A stretch of DNA of 64,000 nucleotides from an uncultured Thioclava sp. (GCF_913064665.1 NZ_CAJYBT010000012.1:1-64000), one strand, 5' to 3'; shown: positions 18,059-25,973, counted from the first letter of the stretch. A program made the numbers and translations. The notes: a model not told the origin generated them from the letters alone.

Positions 18059-19209
18059 CGCGTCGCAGGATTTTAGGGCTCGCGATTGCCGCAGTCCTCG
18101 TTTTCGCCGGATGGTTCATCTTGACCGAACGCCCGATCAGCGTCACTGCCGCCAATGTCGAAAAAGACGTGCCCGTGCGGGTCTACGGCTTGGGCACGAT
18201 TGAGGCGCGGATCGTTTCGGATTTGGGCTTTGAGGTGGGCGCAGCATTGACCCATCTTTACGCCGATAATGGGGATAGCGTCGTAGCCGGACAAGTTCTG
18301 GCCCGTCTGAGCTCCGAGGAACAACAAGCGAGAGTCGCGCGCGCAGAGGCCGCAGTTGCGGCGGCTGCCGCCACGCTTGGCAAGGCTGAGGCGAATGAGA
18401 TCCGCGCACGCGCGATCCTCACTCAGCGCGAGGCGACGAATGCGCGTCAGCAGGCCCTAGTTGGACGCAGCACTGTATCGACCCAAGCCGCCGAGGAGTC
18501 ACAAAGCGATGTGGCGGTGGCGGCAGCCGATTTGACGGTCGCGCAAAGCGACATCGAAGTCGCGCGCTCGTTGCTCAGTGACGCCAAAGCTGCGCTGCAA
18601 TACGAACGGGTGTTGCTTGATCAACACGAGCTACGGGCCCCCTTCGATGGGGTCGTCGTCGAACGTCATGCCGAGGCGGGAACCGTGGTCAATGCCGGTG
18701 AGCCGATCTTTACCTTGATGGATCCTGCAACCGTTTGGACGCTCGCTTATGTGGATGAGGCCCGCGCCGGGGCGCTCGCCATCGGACAAAGCGCTGACGT
18801 GCGGTTGCGTTCGCTGCCCCATCAGGTGTTTCACGGAAAAATCGCGCGGATCGGTATCGAAAGCGACCGTGTGAACGAAGAACGCCGGGTCTGGATCTCA
18901 TGTGAGCAATGTCCCACGCAAGTCTTTCTCGGAGAGCAGGCAGAAGTGCAGATCACGGTTGCCAAACTGGCCGAGGCATTGCTGATCCCTGAGATCGCGA
19001 TAACCGGGTTTGACGGCGACACCGGGCGTCTCTGGATTGCGCAAGATGGCCGCGCGCATCAGGTGACCGCCAGCTTCGGGCACCGCACCGAGGACGCGCG
19101 CGTCGAGTTGCTCAGCGAACTCCCCAAGGGCGCACGCGTCATTGTAAGACCGCTCAAAGGGTTGTCAGAGGGCCGCTTGGTGCGCGTCGCTGAAGGGGAT
19201 GCGTCATGA
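18055..19209 (+). CDS. HlyD/MFP-type periplasmic adaptor of an ABC exporter
   Basis: A 384-residue membrane-fusion protein. One N-terminal anchor helix (residues 5-21, ILGLAIAAVLVFAGWFI) is followed by a beta-barrel/lipoyl half-motif, an alanine-rich alpha-hairpin (about 85-190) and the second lipoyl half (LRAPFDGVVVERHAEAGTVVNAGEPIF). It would bridge the FtsX-like permease to an outer-membrane channel. No outer-membrane factor gene is nearby, so TolC would be shared. Order and type resemble DevB of DevBCA exporters. Confidence 0.85.
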   Translation: MTRRRILGLAIAAVLVFAGWFILTERPISVTAANVEKDVPVRVYGLGTIEARIVSDLGFEVGAALTHLYADNGDSVVAGQVLARLSSEEQQARVARAEAAVAAAAATLGKAEANEIRARAILTQREATNARQQALVGRSTVSTQAAEESQSDVAVAAADLTVAQSDIEVARSLLSDAKAALQYERVLLDQHELRAPFDGVVVERHAEAGTVVNAGEPIFTLMDPATVWTLAYVDEARAGALAIGQSADVRLRSLPHQVFHGKIARIGIESDRVNEERRVWISCEQCPTQVFLGEQAEVQITVAKLAEALLIPEIAITGFDGDTGRLWIAQDGRAHQVTASFGHRTEDARVELLSELPKGARVIVRPLKGLSEGRLVRVAEGDAS

Positions 19210-20342
19210 ACCTTGCGTATCGTGACGTGCGTCACAACCTTTTCCGTTTCGTTCTGACCTGTTTGGGGCTGAGCCTTTTGATGGCGGTCGTGCTGGCAAT
19301 GATCGGCATCTACAACGGTCTGGTTGCAGATGCGCTCAATATCGTGAAGGCACCCAAAGCGGATCTTTGGGTCGTTGAGGCTGGCACGCAGGGGCCGTTT
19401 GCCGAGGCGTCCAGTATTCCCAGTGAAACACGCAACGCCATTGCGCGACTGCATGGCGTGGCGGCGGCGGGCAGTTTGACCTATCAGACCGTCGAGGCAC
19501 CCTTCCGGGGGGACACCTTGCGGCTTTATGTCATTGGGTATGAGCCAGGTTATCCCGGTGGTCCCGAGATCATTTCTGAGGGGCGATCGATTGAGAAATC
19601 TCATTTCGAGATCGTCGTCGACGACAAATCCGGCCTGAAAGTTGGCGATGTGATCCGGCTGGGACGGAACCCGTTTACTGTGGTCGGGCTGGTCAAAGAC
19701 ACGATGAATTCAGGGGGCGATCCGGCAGTGTTCATCACGTTGCGTGATGCGCAGGTGCTGCAAACGCAACTGGCCCCTGCTGCGCAACGCGTGCAGGTCG
19801 CGCGCGATCAGGGCGTTTTCAAAACGCAAGACAATGTCGCGGCGGTCATTGCCAAGCTGGAACCCGACGCAGACCCCCAAGCCGTGGCGCAAACAGTGCG
19901 GCAGTGGAAACATCTCTCGGCGCTGACCCAAGGCGATCAGGAATCCATTTTGCTGCTCTCTGTGGTGGACCGCGCAAAGCGTCAGATCGGCTTGTTTCTG
20001 GGTATTCTTCTGACGGTTTCAGCCGTGGTGATTGCGCTGATTATTTACACCATGACGATGGAAAAGCTCAAACAAATCGCGACGTTGAAGCTGATAGGAG
20101 CGCCTGATCGCACCATCGTGGGCTTGATCGTGCAGCAATCTGTGGCGCTTGGCGCGGTCGGCTGGAGCTTTGGCTTGGTCCTCATACTGCTTGTCAAAGA
20201 CTATTTTCCACGCCGCGTCGTGCTGGAACCGATCAACGCTGCGGCCCTTGCCGGAATCATTCTGGTGGTATGCATCGCGGCAAGTGGCCTTGGCGTGCGT
20301 GCCGCGCTTAAGGTTGATCCGGCAACGGCGATCGGAGGGTAG
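19206..20342 (+). CDS. FtsX/MacB-like ABC exporter permease
   Basis: A 378-residue permease with one N-terminal transmembrane helix (about 15-37, FVLTCLGLSLLMAVVLAMIG), a large periplasmic domain (about 40-250) and three C-terminal helices (about 257-375), the MacB/DevC layout. The cytoplasmic segment MEKLKQIATLKLIGAPDRTI is the coupling region of this family. The start overlaps the adaptor stop (ATGA). The substrate cannot be read from sequence; DevC/MacB relatives export lipids, peptides or small toxic compounds. Confidence 0.85.
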   Translation: MNLAYRDVRHNLFRFVLTCLGLSLLMAVVLAMIGIYNGLVADALNIVKAPKADLWVVEAGTQGPFAEASSIPSETRNAIARLHGVAAAGSLTYQTVEAPFRGDTLRLYVIGYEPGYPGGPEIISEGRSIEKSHFEIVVDDKSGLKVGDVIRLGRNPFTVVGLVKDTMNSGGDPAVFITLRDAQVLQTQLAPAAQRVQVARDQGVFKTQDNVAAVIAKLEPDADPQAVAQTVRQWKHLSALTQGDQESILLLSVVDRAKRQIGLFLGILLTVSAVVIALIIYTMTMEKLKQIATLKLIGAPDRTIVGLIVQQSVALGAVGWSFGLVLILLVKDYFPRRVVLEPINAAALAGIILVVCIAASGLGVRAALKVDPATAIGG

Positions 20343-20346
20343 GGGG

Positions 20347-21054
20347 ATGACCGTGGATACGCGCCGCGTGATCGTTAATGTTGCGAATGTCTCCAAGCAC
20401 TATGGCGAAGGTGATGCACGAGTTGACGCTTTGAAAAGCGTTGATCTGTCGGTGCATGCGGGCGAGGTGGTGGCGCTGCTGGGGCCTTCGGGATCGGGCA
20501 AGACGACGCTGTTGAATATCATCGGCTGCATCATCGACCCGAGTGCGGGCAAGGTCATTCTGGATGACGAGCTGGTGTATGATGACCGTTGGCTGCGCGG
20601 CGATTTGCGCAAGCTTCGGCTCGACAAGATCGGGTTTATCTTTCAGTTCCACAATTTGCTGCCCTTCCTGAACGCGCAAGACAACGTGGCTCTGGTGTTG
20701 AAGCTGGCGGGCAAATCCTCAGCCGAGGCCCAAAGGCGCGCCCTTGAATTGCTCGACTATCTGGAGGTGGGACATCGCAAGGATGCCATGCCAGCCCTTC
20801 TGTCAGGCGGCGAGGCGCAACGCGTGGCGATCGCGCGTGCCTTGGCCAATAGCCCGCGCATCATTCTGGCCGATGAGCCCACAGCCGCGCTTGACAGCAA
20901 GCGCGCGGGAGTCGTGATGGATCTGCTGCGCAAACTTGCCGCCGAGCATGATGCCTGCATCATCGCCGTGACCCATGACGAGAAGATCTACGACCGTTTT
21001 GATAAGGTCTTCCATCTGCGTGATGGGCAGCTTGATCGGGGGGAGGCGATGTGA
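20347..21054 (+). CDS. LolD/MacB-like ABC exporter ATPase
   Basis: A 235-residue ATPase driving the exporter. The Walker A is GPSGSGKTT (near residue 45), the signature is LLSGGEAQRVAIARAL, and Walker B is IILADEPTAALD; a switch histidine follows in AVTHDEK. The ATG at 20347, four bases after the permease stop and preceded by AGGGGG, is preferred over a frame that begins 198 bases earlier inside the permease gene. Confidence 0.9.
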   Translation: MTVDTRRVIVNVANVSKHYGEGDARVDALKSVDLSVHAGEVVALLGPSGSGKTTLLNIIGCIIDPSAGKVILDDELVYDDRWLRGDLRKLRLDKIGFIFQFHNLLPFLNAQDNVALVLKLAGKSSAEAQRRALELLDYLEVGHRKDAMPALLSGGEAQRVAIARALANSPRIILADEPTAALDSKRAGVVMDLLRKLAAEHDACIIAVTHDEKIYDRFDKVFHLRDGQLDRGEAM

Positions 21055-21276
21055 AGATAGTATCAATCTCAGACACCTCCCCCCTCAAAGCCGGGGTAGG
21101 CGTCTTGCGGTCCTTTCAGCACCCTCGGGACGCGGCTGTCGCAACGGATAGTGGGCGTTCATGACTGTCGTTGTTGGGTGGCCGAACCACGCTGCTTTGA
21201 ATTTGCACGGCATCGTCCTGCCACACGAAATCGCCGAGGCGACGAGGGAGCTATCCCTTTCCGACGTCATCATACC
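21055..21276. other. Gene-free stretch between convergent operons
   Basis: No convincing gene. Near its left end GAC-CCT-CCCC (from 21072) can pair with GGGG-AGG-GTC (to 21104) with single mismatches between blocks, a possible terminator for the rightward ABC exporter. An open minus-strand frame (21085-21273) reads through the stretch but has no ribosome-binding site and no family that I recognise. Confidence 0.4.
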
Positions 21277-22242
21277 CTATTCCCGGCCGCTGGATTTGCC
21301 TCGGTTTCCTTCCCGCGTGTCGGAATGGTCCGTCTTGAAGCGGTCTTTTTCTGACAAGAACACGGCCTCAACACCCAATCGATCAGCCAGGTCGCGCCCT
21401 GCGGCCTCGCCCAGGACCATGAACGCGCTGGCCAGTGCATCGGCCTCGACGCAGCTTGACGCCAGAACGGTAACCGAGGCGGGGCCGTCGATCAGCGGCG
21501 CGCCGCGCGCGGGGTCCATCGTGTGGCCCAACCGCTGCGCACCGACCTGCACCCAATGGCGGTAGTCGCCCGAGGTCGCAATCGCCGTGTCGCACAGCTC
21601 AAAGACGGAATGCACGGCGCGGATGTCCGGGTCGGGACGTTCCAGCGCCACGCTCCAGCCGCGCCCCTTGGGGCCATTCCCAAGCGCGCGCAATTCGCCG
21701 TCGATCGCGGCCAGCGCGTTGGGAATGCCCTGCGCGCCCAGCACCTCGGTCAACCGGTCCACGCCATAGCCCTTGGCGATGCCCGACAGATCCAGCGTCA
21801 TCTCGCCATGTTTGCGTGCGCGCAGATTGGCGCAATCCAACTCCAGCGTGGTGAAACTTGGCTGGCGTTTGCGCGCCAACGCGGCGCGGATCGCCTGCGC
21901 GTCTGCCGGGGCGGGGCCAAAGCCCCAAGCGGCAATCGCATCGCCCATCGCGATCTCGAATGCGCCATCGCTGAGCCGCCCTATCTTTAGCGCCGTGTCC
22001 AGAACCGCCATCAGTTGCGCGGGCAGGTCCACCCATGACCCAAGGGGGGCCGCGTTCAGGCGCATCAGATCGCTCTCAGCGCGCCAAGTCGACATTTGCG
22101 CATCGACCTGCGCAACCGCCTGTTGCAGGGCGTCTTGCAGCCCATCGCGGTCCTCGGGAGCGGTGGGCGTCACAACCGACCAGCGCGTGCCCATCGTGGC
22201 ACCGTTCAGCGCAAATCGGTCTTTAGTAGACGTCTTCGGCAT
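21277..22242 (-). CDS. apbE: FAD:protein FMN transferase (ApbE family)
   Basis: Attaches FMN covalently to a Ser/Thr of target proteins using FAD. The 321-residue protein has LNGATMGTRWSV at the start, the DLSGIAKGYGVDRL active region, GELRALGNGPKGRGWSV and the TSGDYRHW motif of the family. Neither a signal peptide nor a lipobox is visible, so unlike many ApbE proteins it may act in the cytoplasm. Its ATG lies inside the end of the reductase gene (20-base overlap), so it is the last gene of the leftward electron-transfer series. The DUF2271 protein upstream carries a candidate acceptor motif. Confidence 0.9.
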   Translation of the reverse strand: MPKTSTKDRFALNGATMGTRWSVVTPTAPEDRDGLQDALQQAVAQVDAQMSTWRAESDLMRLNAAPLGSWVDLPAQLMAVLDTALKIGRLSDGAFEIAMGDAIAAWGFGPAPADAQAIRAALARKRQPSFTTLELDCANLRARKHGEMTLDLSGIAKGYGVDRLTEVLGAQGIPNALAAIDGELRALGNGPKGRGWSVALERPDPDIRAVHSVFELCDTAIATSGDYRHWVQVGAQRLGHTMDPARGAPLIDGPASVTVLASSCVEADALASAFMVLGEAAGRDLADRLGVEAVFLSEKDRFKTDHSDTREGNRGKSSGRE

Positions 22243-24430
22243 ATCGTCCCTCGGCTTTGAGCGTGGCGGGGCTTTGCCCGCTCGCGGACAGCATTTCGGC
22301 TAAGGTTTCGCGCACGCCCGCCGCCATTTCGCGCCCACCACACACCATAATCTGCGCGCCGCCCGTCAGCAGTTGCAGTATTCGACCGGCGTTGATTTTA
22401 AGGCTGTCTTGCACATAGTGATGCGGCTCTTGGCGGGAATAGGCGGTTGTCAGGGTCGCAAGCTGCCCCGCGCTCTGCCAGTTGAGCAGTTCCTCATCAT
22501 AAAGCAAATCGCTGGTTGGCGTGCGTGCGCCAAAGAACAGGTGCATCGGGCGGCGCTTGTGATTGGCGCGCACGAATCCGGCCAAGGGGCCAATCCCGGT
22601 GCCCGCGCCGATCAAGATCACGGGGGCGCGTCCGGGGGCGGGGCGAAAATCGGGGTTGCGGCGCAAGAAGGCGGCGACACTCTCGCCCGAGGTCATCGTC
22701 GTCAACTGCCCCGAGCACAGCCCACCCTCATGCTGGCGCACGCAAATCTCGATGAACCCATCCGCGCGCGATGACGCCAGCGAATAAAACCGTGGCACGG
22801 TCGAGCCTTTCGGCACAATGCCCAACAGATCGCCCGCCTCGAACCGGGCAAAACCCTGAGAGGTCAGGCGTTGCCACAGGCTGCGCGGGGGCAGGGCAAA
22901 GCGCAGAATGGCGGTGGGGGCGCCCACGGCCTTGCCGTAATCGCGCCGCTGGATCAGGCGCAGCGCCTCGGTGCGCGGTACTTCGGGAAGATGCGACAGC
23001 TCAAGCGGCAGACCAAGGGCCGCGCCAAGATCATGCCCCCAACGCGCGAAATCTTGCGGCGATTGGCGGTCCACCGTGGCCAAGGGGAGCAACTCGGGCC
23101 AGCCGATATCTTGCGCCGCGCGCGCCAAATCCTGCGCAAAGCCGCAAAACTGCGGAAAAGAGCGATCGCCAAAGCCCAGGATGGTGAGCGGCGCGTGCGG
23201 GGCTGCGGGCAATGCGCGGATCCGCTCGATCACGCCGCGTGCCGCACTTGGGGGGGCGCCCTCGCCATAGGTTGCGGCCAAGATGATGAAGCGTTTGGCG
23301 TGGCTATAGCGTTTCGGGTCAAACTGGCTCAGCGGGGCGACATGGACGCCCTGACGCTGCGCCTTGAGCGCGTCACGCAGGGTGCGCGCAAACCCCCAGC
23401 TTGTGCCCCCTTCCGAGGCGACAAGCACGACCGTCTCGGCGCTGCCTGCGGCTGTGTTGCCCTTGATCCGGCTGGCCTTGCCGCGCTGTGCCAGCCATTG
23501 CACGACCCCTGTCAGCGCAAGCGTCGGCACACTCAGCGCCATCAGGCCAAGGATCAGCCCCAGCACAGATGCGCCGCGCCCGGTGTGCAACAACATGATA
23601 ATGTTGGAAATGCGCGTCCAGATGCCGGGCGTGGCCGAAGACAGCACCTTGCCCGTGCCCGGATCGACCAATGCGGTGCCACCATCCGTCTTGAGAGTAT
23701 AGACATCGGTGGGATCGCTGGGCGAGGGCAGCGAGAGTTTTTCCAGCGCGGAAACCTTTGTGCTTGCTAGGATCGGTATTTGCGCAACCGGCAGCGCGGT
23801 CCCCCCCGGCGTGGCGCTGGCAAAACTGGGCAGCGCGCTGTCATCGGGGATCATCGAAAACGTCAGCGCGGTCAGCCAGAGCGCCGTCAGCGAGGACAAC
23901 ACCAAGCCCCCGACCGCAAAGCGCGCCAGTTCCACATGGATGCGTCCGGGCCACGGGCCACGGGTGGGCCCGAACCAACGCCGCCAGCCGCCCATCCGGC
24001 GCGCCACCAGCGCCGCGCCCGACAGCGTCAGCACCAGCATTGCCACCGCGCCCGCTGCCGTTACCCACCGCCCGGCATTACCCAGAAACAGCGAGCGATG
24101 CAGATCGGTCAGCCACAGCTCCACCCGCGACGGATCGGCTGACCCGGCATCCTTGCCCGTTGCCGGGTCGATTACGGCCGCACCCGGCGCACCCGCCTTG
24201 AACCAATAGGCCTCGATCTGGCCCGATGGCGTGCGCCGGATCTGCTCAAGCCCCGGATGATTGACCGCGACCTGTTGGGTCAGCGCCGCGACCGTCAAAT
24301 CCGCCGAGGCCTGAGGGGCCCTCAGATGATCAAGCGCGGGAAAGACCGAAAGCGCGGCCCCGCTGAGCGACACGACAATCACAAGCAGGGCCGCGATCAG
24401 ACCGGGCCAGCGGTGGGTTAGACGCAACAT
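22223..24430 (-). CDS. PepSY-TM / flavodoxin / FAD-NAD(P) reductase fusion
   Basis: A 735-residue membrane flavoprotein. The N-terminal part (about 1-315) is a PepSY-associated membrane domain with helices near 10-30, 118-140, 170-192 and 290-312 and two extracytoplasmic segments (including DPATGK and DPGTGK). It is followed by a flavodoxin-like domain (about 330-480, TVVLVASEGGTSWGFA and ATYGEGAPP) and a CysJ-like FAD and NAD(P) domain (about 490-735, RFYSLASSR, GLCSGQLT, ILIGAGTGIGPLAGF, MVCGGREMA). The likely path is NAD(P)H to FAD to FMN to the membrane domain, delivering electrons to the periplasm. Relatives are linked to iron-siderophore reduction and to flavinylated partners. Downstream apbE and upstream DUF2271 genes support the latter. 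Confidence 0.85.
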   Translation of the reverse strand: MLRLTHRWPGLIAALLVIVVSLSGAALSVFPALDHLRAPQASADLTVAALTQQVAVNHPGLEQIRRTPSGQIEAYWFKAGAPGAAVIDPATGKDAGSADPSRVELWLTDLHRSLFLGNAGRWVTAAGAVAMLVLTLSGAALVARRMGGWRRWFGPTRGPWPGRIHVELARFAVGGLVLSSLTALWLTALTFSMIPDDSALPSFASATPGGTALPVAQIPILASTKVSALEKLSLPSPSDPTDVYTLKTDGGTALVDPGTGKVLSSATPGIWTRISNIIMLLHTGRGASVLGLILGLMALSVPTLALTGVVQWLAQRGKASRIKGNTAAGSAETVVLVASEGGTSWGFARTLRDALKAQRQGVHVAPLSQFDPKRYSHAKRFIILAATYGEGAPPSAARGVIERIRALPAAPHAPLTILGFGDRSFPQFCGFAQDLARAAQDIGWPELLPLATVDRQSPQDFARWGHDLGAALGLPLELSHLPEVPRTEALRLIQRRDYGKAVGAPTAILRFALPPRSLWQRLTSQGFARFEAGDLLGIVPKGSTVPRFYSLASSRADGFIEICVRQHEGGLCSGQLTTMTSGESVAAFLRRNPDFRPAPGRAPVILIGAGTGIGPLAGFVRANHKRRPMHLFFGARTPTSDLLYDEELLNWQSAGQLATLTTAYSRQEPHHYVQDSLKINAGRILQLLTGGAQIMVCGGREMAAGVRETLAEMLSASGQSPATLKAEGRYAEDVY

Positions 24431-24445
24431 GCGATATCCTCTGGA

Positions 24446-24916
24446 TCACTCGGTAATGGTCAGGCTCTTGATGTAGCGGCGCCCGCCAATGGCTTTGCCA
24501 AGATTGGCCTTGCTCAAGGGCACCACGATTTCCTTGGGGCTTTCGGGCATGTTCTCGACCGCCGCATCGACATGCAGAACATAGCCCGCATCAAACAGCG
24601 CATCTTGTAGATCAAGCGTCACCTTGACCGAACGCCCGGAGCCGACCGAGGCCCCGGTTATGCCCGAAACTTGCGCGGCATCCCCGCCCGTTGCCTGATA
24701 CCAGCCGCTGAGGTGGCGGTAGTAGCGCGCATTGCCTCCCGCCATCCACAGGCTGCCGACATAGGCCCCATTCGCGTTCGTCACATACATCGCGAAATAG
24801 GCGTTATTGCCATAATAGTTGGTCATCTGGGTGCTAAAGGTGACAGGGCGCGCAGAGGCGAGACCGGGCACGGTGAGCGCGGTTGTCAGCGCCAAAGTGG
24901 TCATCAGAGTTTTCAT
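24446..24916 (-). CDS. DUF2271 periplasmic protein, probable flavinylation target
   Basis: A 156-residue exported protein with a Sec signal (cleavage near LASA, residue 22) and a DUF2271-like body (MYVTNANGAYVGSLWMAGG, HLSGWYQATGG). Residues 83-93, VSGITGASVGS, align with the ApbE motif best known from NqrC/RnfG (D-x-x-S-G-A-T), with TGAS at 87-90; Ser90 would be the FMN acceptor. The aspartate usually three residues before is replaced by Ser84. GGAGA precedes the start. It lies directly before the reductase fusion, so it could be its periplasmic electron acceptor. The flavinylation is inferred. Confidence 0.75.
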   Translation of the reverse strand: MKTLMTTLALTTALTVPGLASARPVTFSTQMTNYYGNNAYFAMYVTNANGAYVGSLWMAGGNARYYRHLSGWYQATGGDAAQVSGITGASVGSGRSVKVTLDLQDALFDAGYVLHVDAAVENMPESPKEIVVPLSKANLGKAIGGRRYIKSLTITE

Positions 24917-24937
24917 CGGTGTCTCCTGGCTGCGCGA

Positions 24938-25375
24938 TCAGTTCGCTTGAACTTGCGGCGGGGTGGCGTTGTTGAACAAACCGTTCGCAGGCGGTGGCGC
25001 GGTGCCAGCGGGCGCGGGGTTCATGGCTTTGCTGCCCATGCCGCCGTCATCGTCATCTTCGTCGTCGTTTTCATCGTCGTGATGTTTCTTACGGCTCTTG
25101 AACCAGTGCTCGTCGCTATCGTTATCAGCGAGCACGATATGGGCGGCGGGCGCGTCGGTTTGTGCGCTGGTAATCGCGGCAGGGCTGGTTACGACCTGCG
25201 CAGAGCCGACCAGTGCAGACCCTACCAACGCAGCCGTGCTGGATGTCGATTGCATCAGCGTCGCCGTGGGCGTGACAGTGACGTCAGGTGCAGGGATCGG
25301 GGCTGCGGACAATGCGCCAAAGACGCTTGTGCCGACAGCGGCGGTCAGGGCGAGAAGGGCAAATGCGGATTTCAT
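24938..25375 (-). CDS. Exported protein with His/Asp-rich acidic stretch
   Basis: A 145-residue protein with a signal peptide (MKSAFALLALTAAVGTSVFG, cleaved near Ala24). A low-complexity Ala/Ser/Thr region follows, then HWFKSRKKHHDDEN at 90-103 running into an almost pure Asp/Glu stretch to residue 110, and a Pro-rich tail. No domain is recognised. The clustered His and Asp suggest metal (Fe, Cu or Ca) binding, which would suit the redox genes beside it. The ATG at 25375 follows AAGGAA; a 14-residue longer reading would put arginines before the signal. Confidence 0.65.
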   Translation of the reverse strand: MKSAFALLALTAAVGTSVFGALSAAPIPAPDVTVTPTATLMQSTSSTAALVGSALVGSAQVVTSPAAITSAQTDAPAAHIVLADNDSDEHWFKSRKKHHDDENDDEDDDDGGMGSKAMNPAPAGTAPPPANGLFNNATPPQVQAN

Positions 25376-25438
25376 GGACGATTTCCTTTGTCTGTGGCGT
25401 TTCCTTGGGCCGACCATGAGGGCTGAGTCTGATCGGAG

Positions 25439-25520
25439 CCTGAAGCGTTGCGCCGCAGCGCTTCAGGTTCGTGTCAGGTGGGCGCGTCGATCACAAACTT
25501 GGGGGTAAATCGACGCGCCC
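25439..25520 (-). other. Two stacked stem-loops between the PepSY and acidic-protein genes
   Basis: CCTGAAGCG (25439-25447) pairs perfectly with CGCTTCAGG (25459-25467), and GGGCGCGTCGAT (25480-25491) pairs perfectly over 12 positions with ATCGACGCGCCC (25509-25520) around a 17-base loop. A GC palindrome lies just beyond. In the leftward transcript they fall between the two cistrons; an attenuator, processing site or terminator is possible. The first stem overlaps a regulator box. Confidence 0.5.
25462..25479 (+). promoter_or_regulatory. Response-regulator box C
   Basis: TTCAGGTTCGTGTCAGGT is a tandem repeat, TTCAGGT then GTCAGGT, with an 11-base period. It matches boxes A and B near the response-regulator gene at 15 and 13 of 18 positions. 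It lies 87 bases upstream of the acidic-protein start. Confidence 0.55.
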
Positions 25521-25543
25521 TGCCCCGGGGAACGGGCCCGGGA

Positions 25544-25837
25544 TCAGTCGTCGTCCTGGCGCTCTGGCTCCAAGACGCGCAACGTGCCGGGATCGAGGCG
25601 CAGCTCAACCCGGTTGCCTTTTGCGTCACGCGCTTTGACCTCGTAGCAGCCATCGTCGATCTTGATACGGCGTACTGTCAGGCCGCGCTTTTGCATCAGC
25701 GCATTGACCGCTGCTATCGGTTGCCAATCTGCCATCGGGACGCGGCAATCATGCTCAGAGGCCAGCGCAGCCGTGCCCATGCCCGTGGCAAGAACCAAGG
25801 GCAGGGCAAGACGACGAAGACGAAAAAGACGCGGCAT
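25544..25837 (-). CDS. Small exported PepSY-domain protein
   Basis: A 97-residue protein with a signal peptide (basic RLFRLRRL, then LALPLVLATGMGTAALA, cleaved near residue 27) and one PepSY fold: VNALMQKRGLTVRRIKIDDGCYEVKARDAKGNRVELRLDPGTLRVL. Two cysteines (in HDCRVP and DGCYEV) could form a disulphide. PepSY proteins commonly lie next to two-component systems and modulate periplasmic enzymes or sensors. It is the first leftward gene, divergent from the response regulator. The ATG at 25837 is set by the signal peptide. Confidence 0.8.
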   Translation of the reverse strand: MPRLFRLRRLALPLVLATGMGTAALASEHDCRVPMADWQPIAAVNALMQKRGLTVRRIKIDDGCYEVKARDAKGNRVELRLDPGTLRVLEPERQDDD

Positions 25838-25881
25838 GAAGGGCTCCGGTTCAGGTCGGTTGACGCTGATGTGGCGCATGA

Positions 25882-25899
25882 AGCTGACGCCAACCTGAA
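25882..25899 (-). promoter_or_regulatory. Response-regulator box A, facing the PepSY gene
   Basis: On the minus strand the sequence is TTCAGGTTGGCGTCAGCT: TTCAGGT and GTCAGCT with an 11-base period, the geometry bound by OmpR-family regulators. It ends 44 bases before the PepSY start. Confidence 0.6.
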
Positions 25900-25916
25900 G
25901 CGGGGGGCGCGTCGGG

Positions 25917-25934
25917 TTCAGCTTGCGGTCAGCT
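25917..25934 (+). promoter_or_regulatory. Response-regulator box B, facing the regulator gene
   Basis: TTCAGCTTGCGGTCAGCT: TTCAGCT and GTCAGCT with an 11-base period, 15 of 18 identical to box A in the opposite orientation. It ends 39 bases before the response-regulator start and suggests autoregulation. Confidence 0.6.
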
Positions 25935-25973
25935 TGGCACACGATAACCTGTACCGGCCGCTTGGAGAGTTGA

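Noticed and set aside
18055-21054. Assignment of the exporter as lipoprotein transporter LolCDE
   Set aside because: There is a HlyD-type adaptor and only one permease, which fits DevBCA/MacAB-type exporters.
21085-21273. 62-residue minus-strand frame downstream of apbE
   Set aside because: No ribosome-binding site, no recognisable family and no conserved-looking composition; reported only as part of a gene-free stretch.
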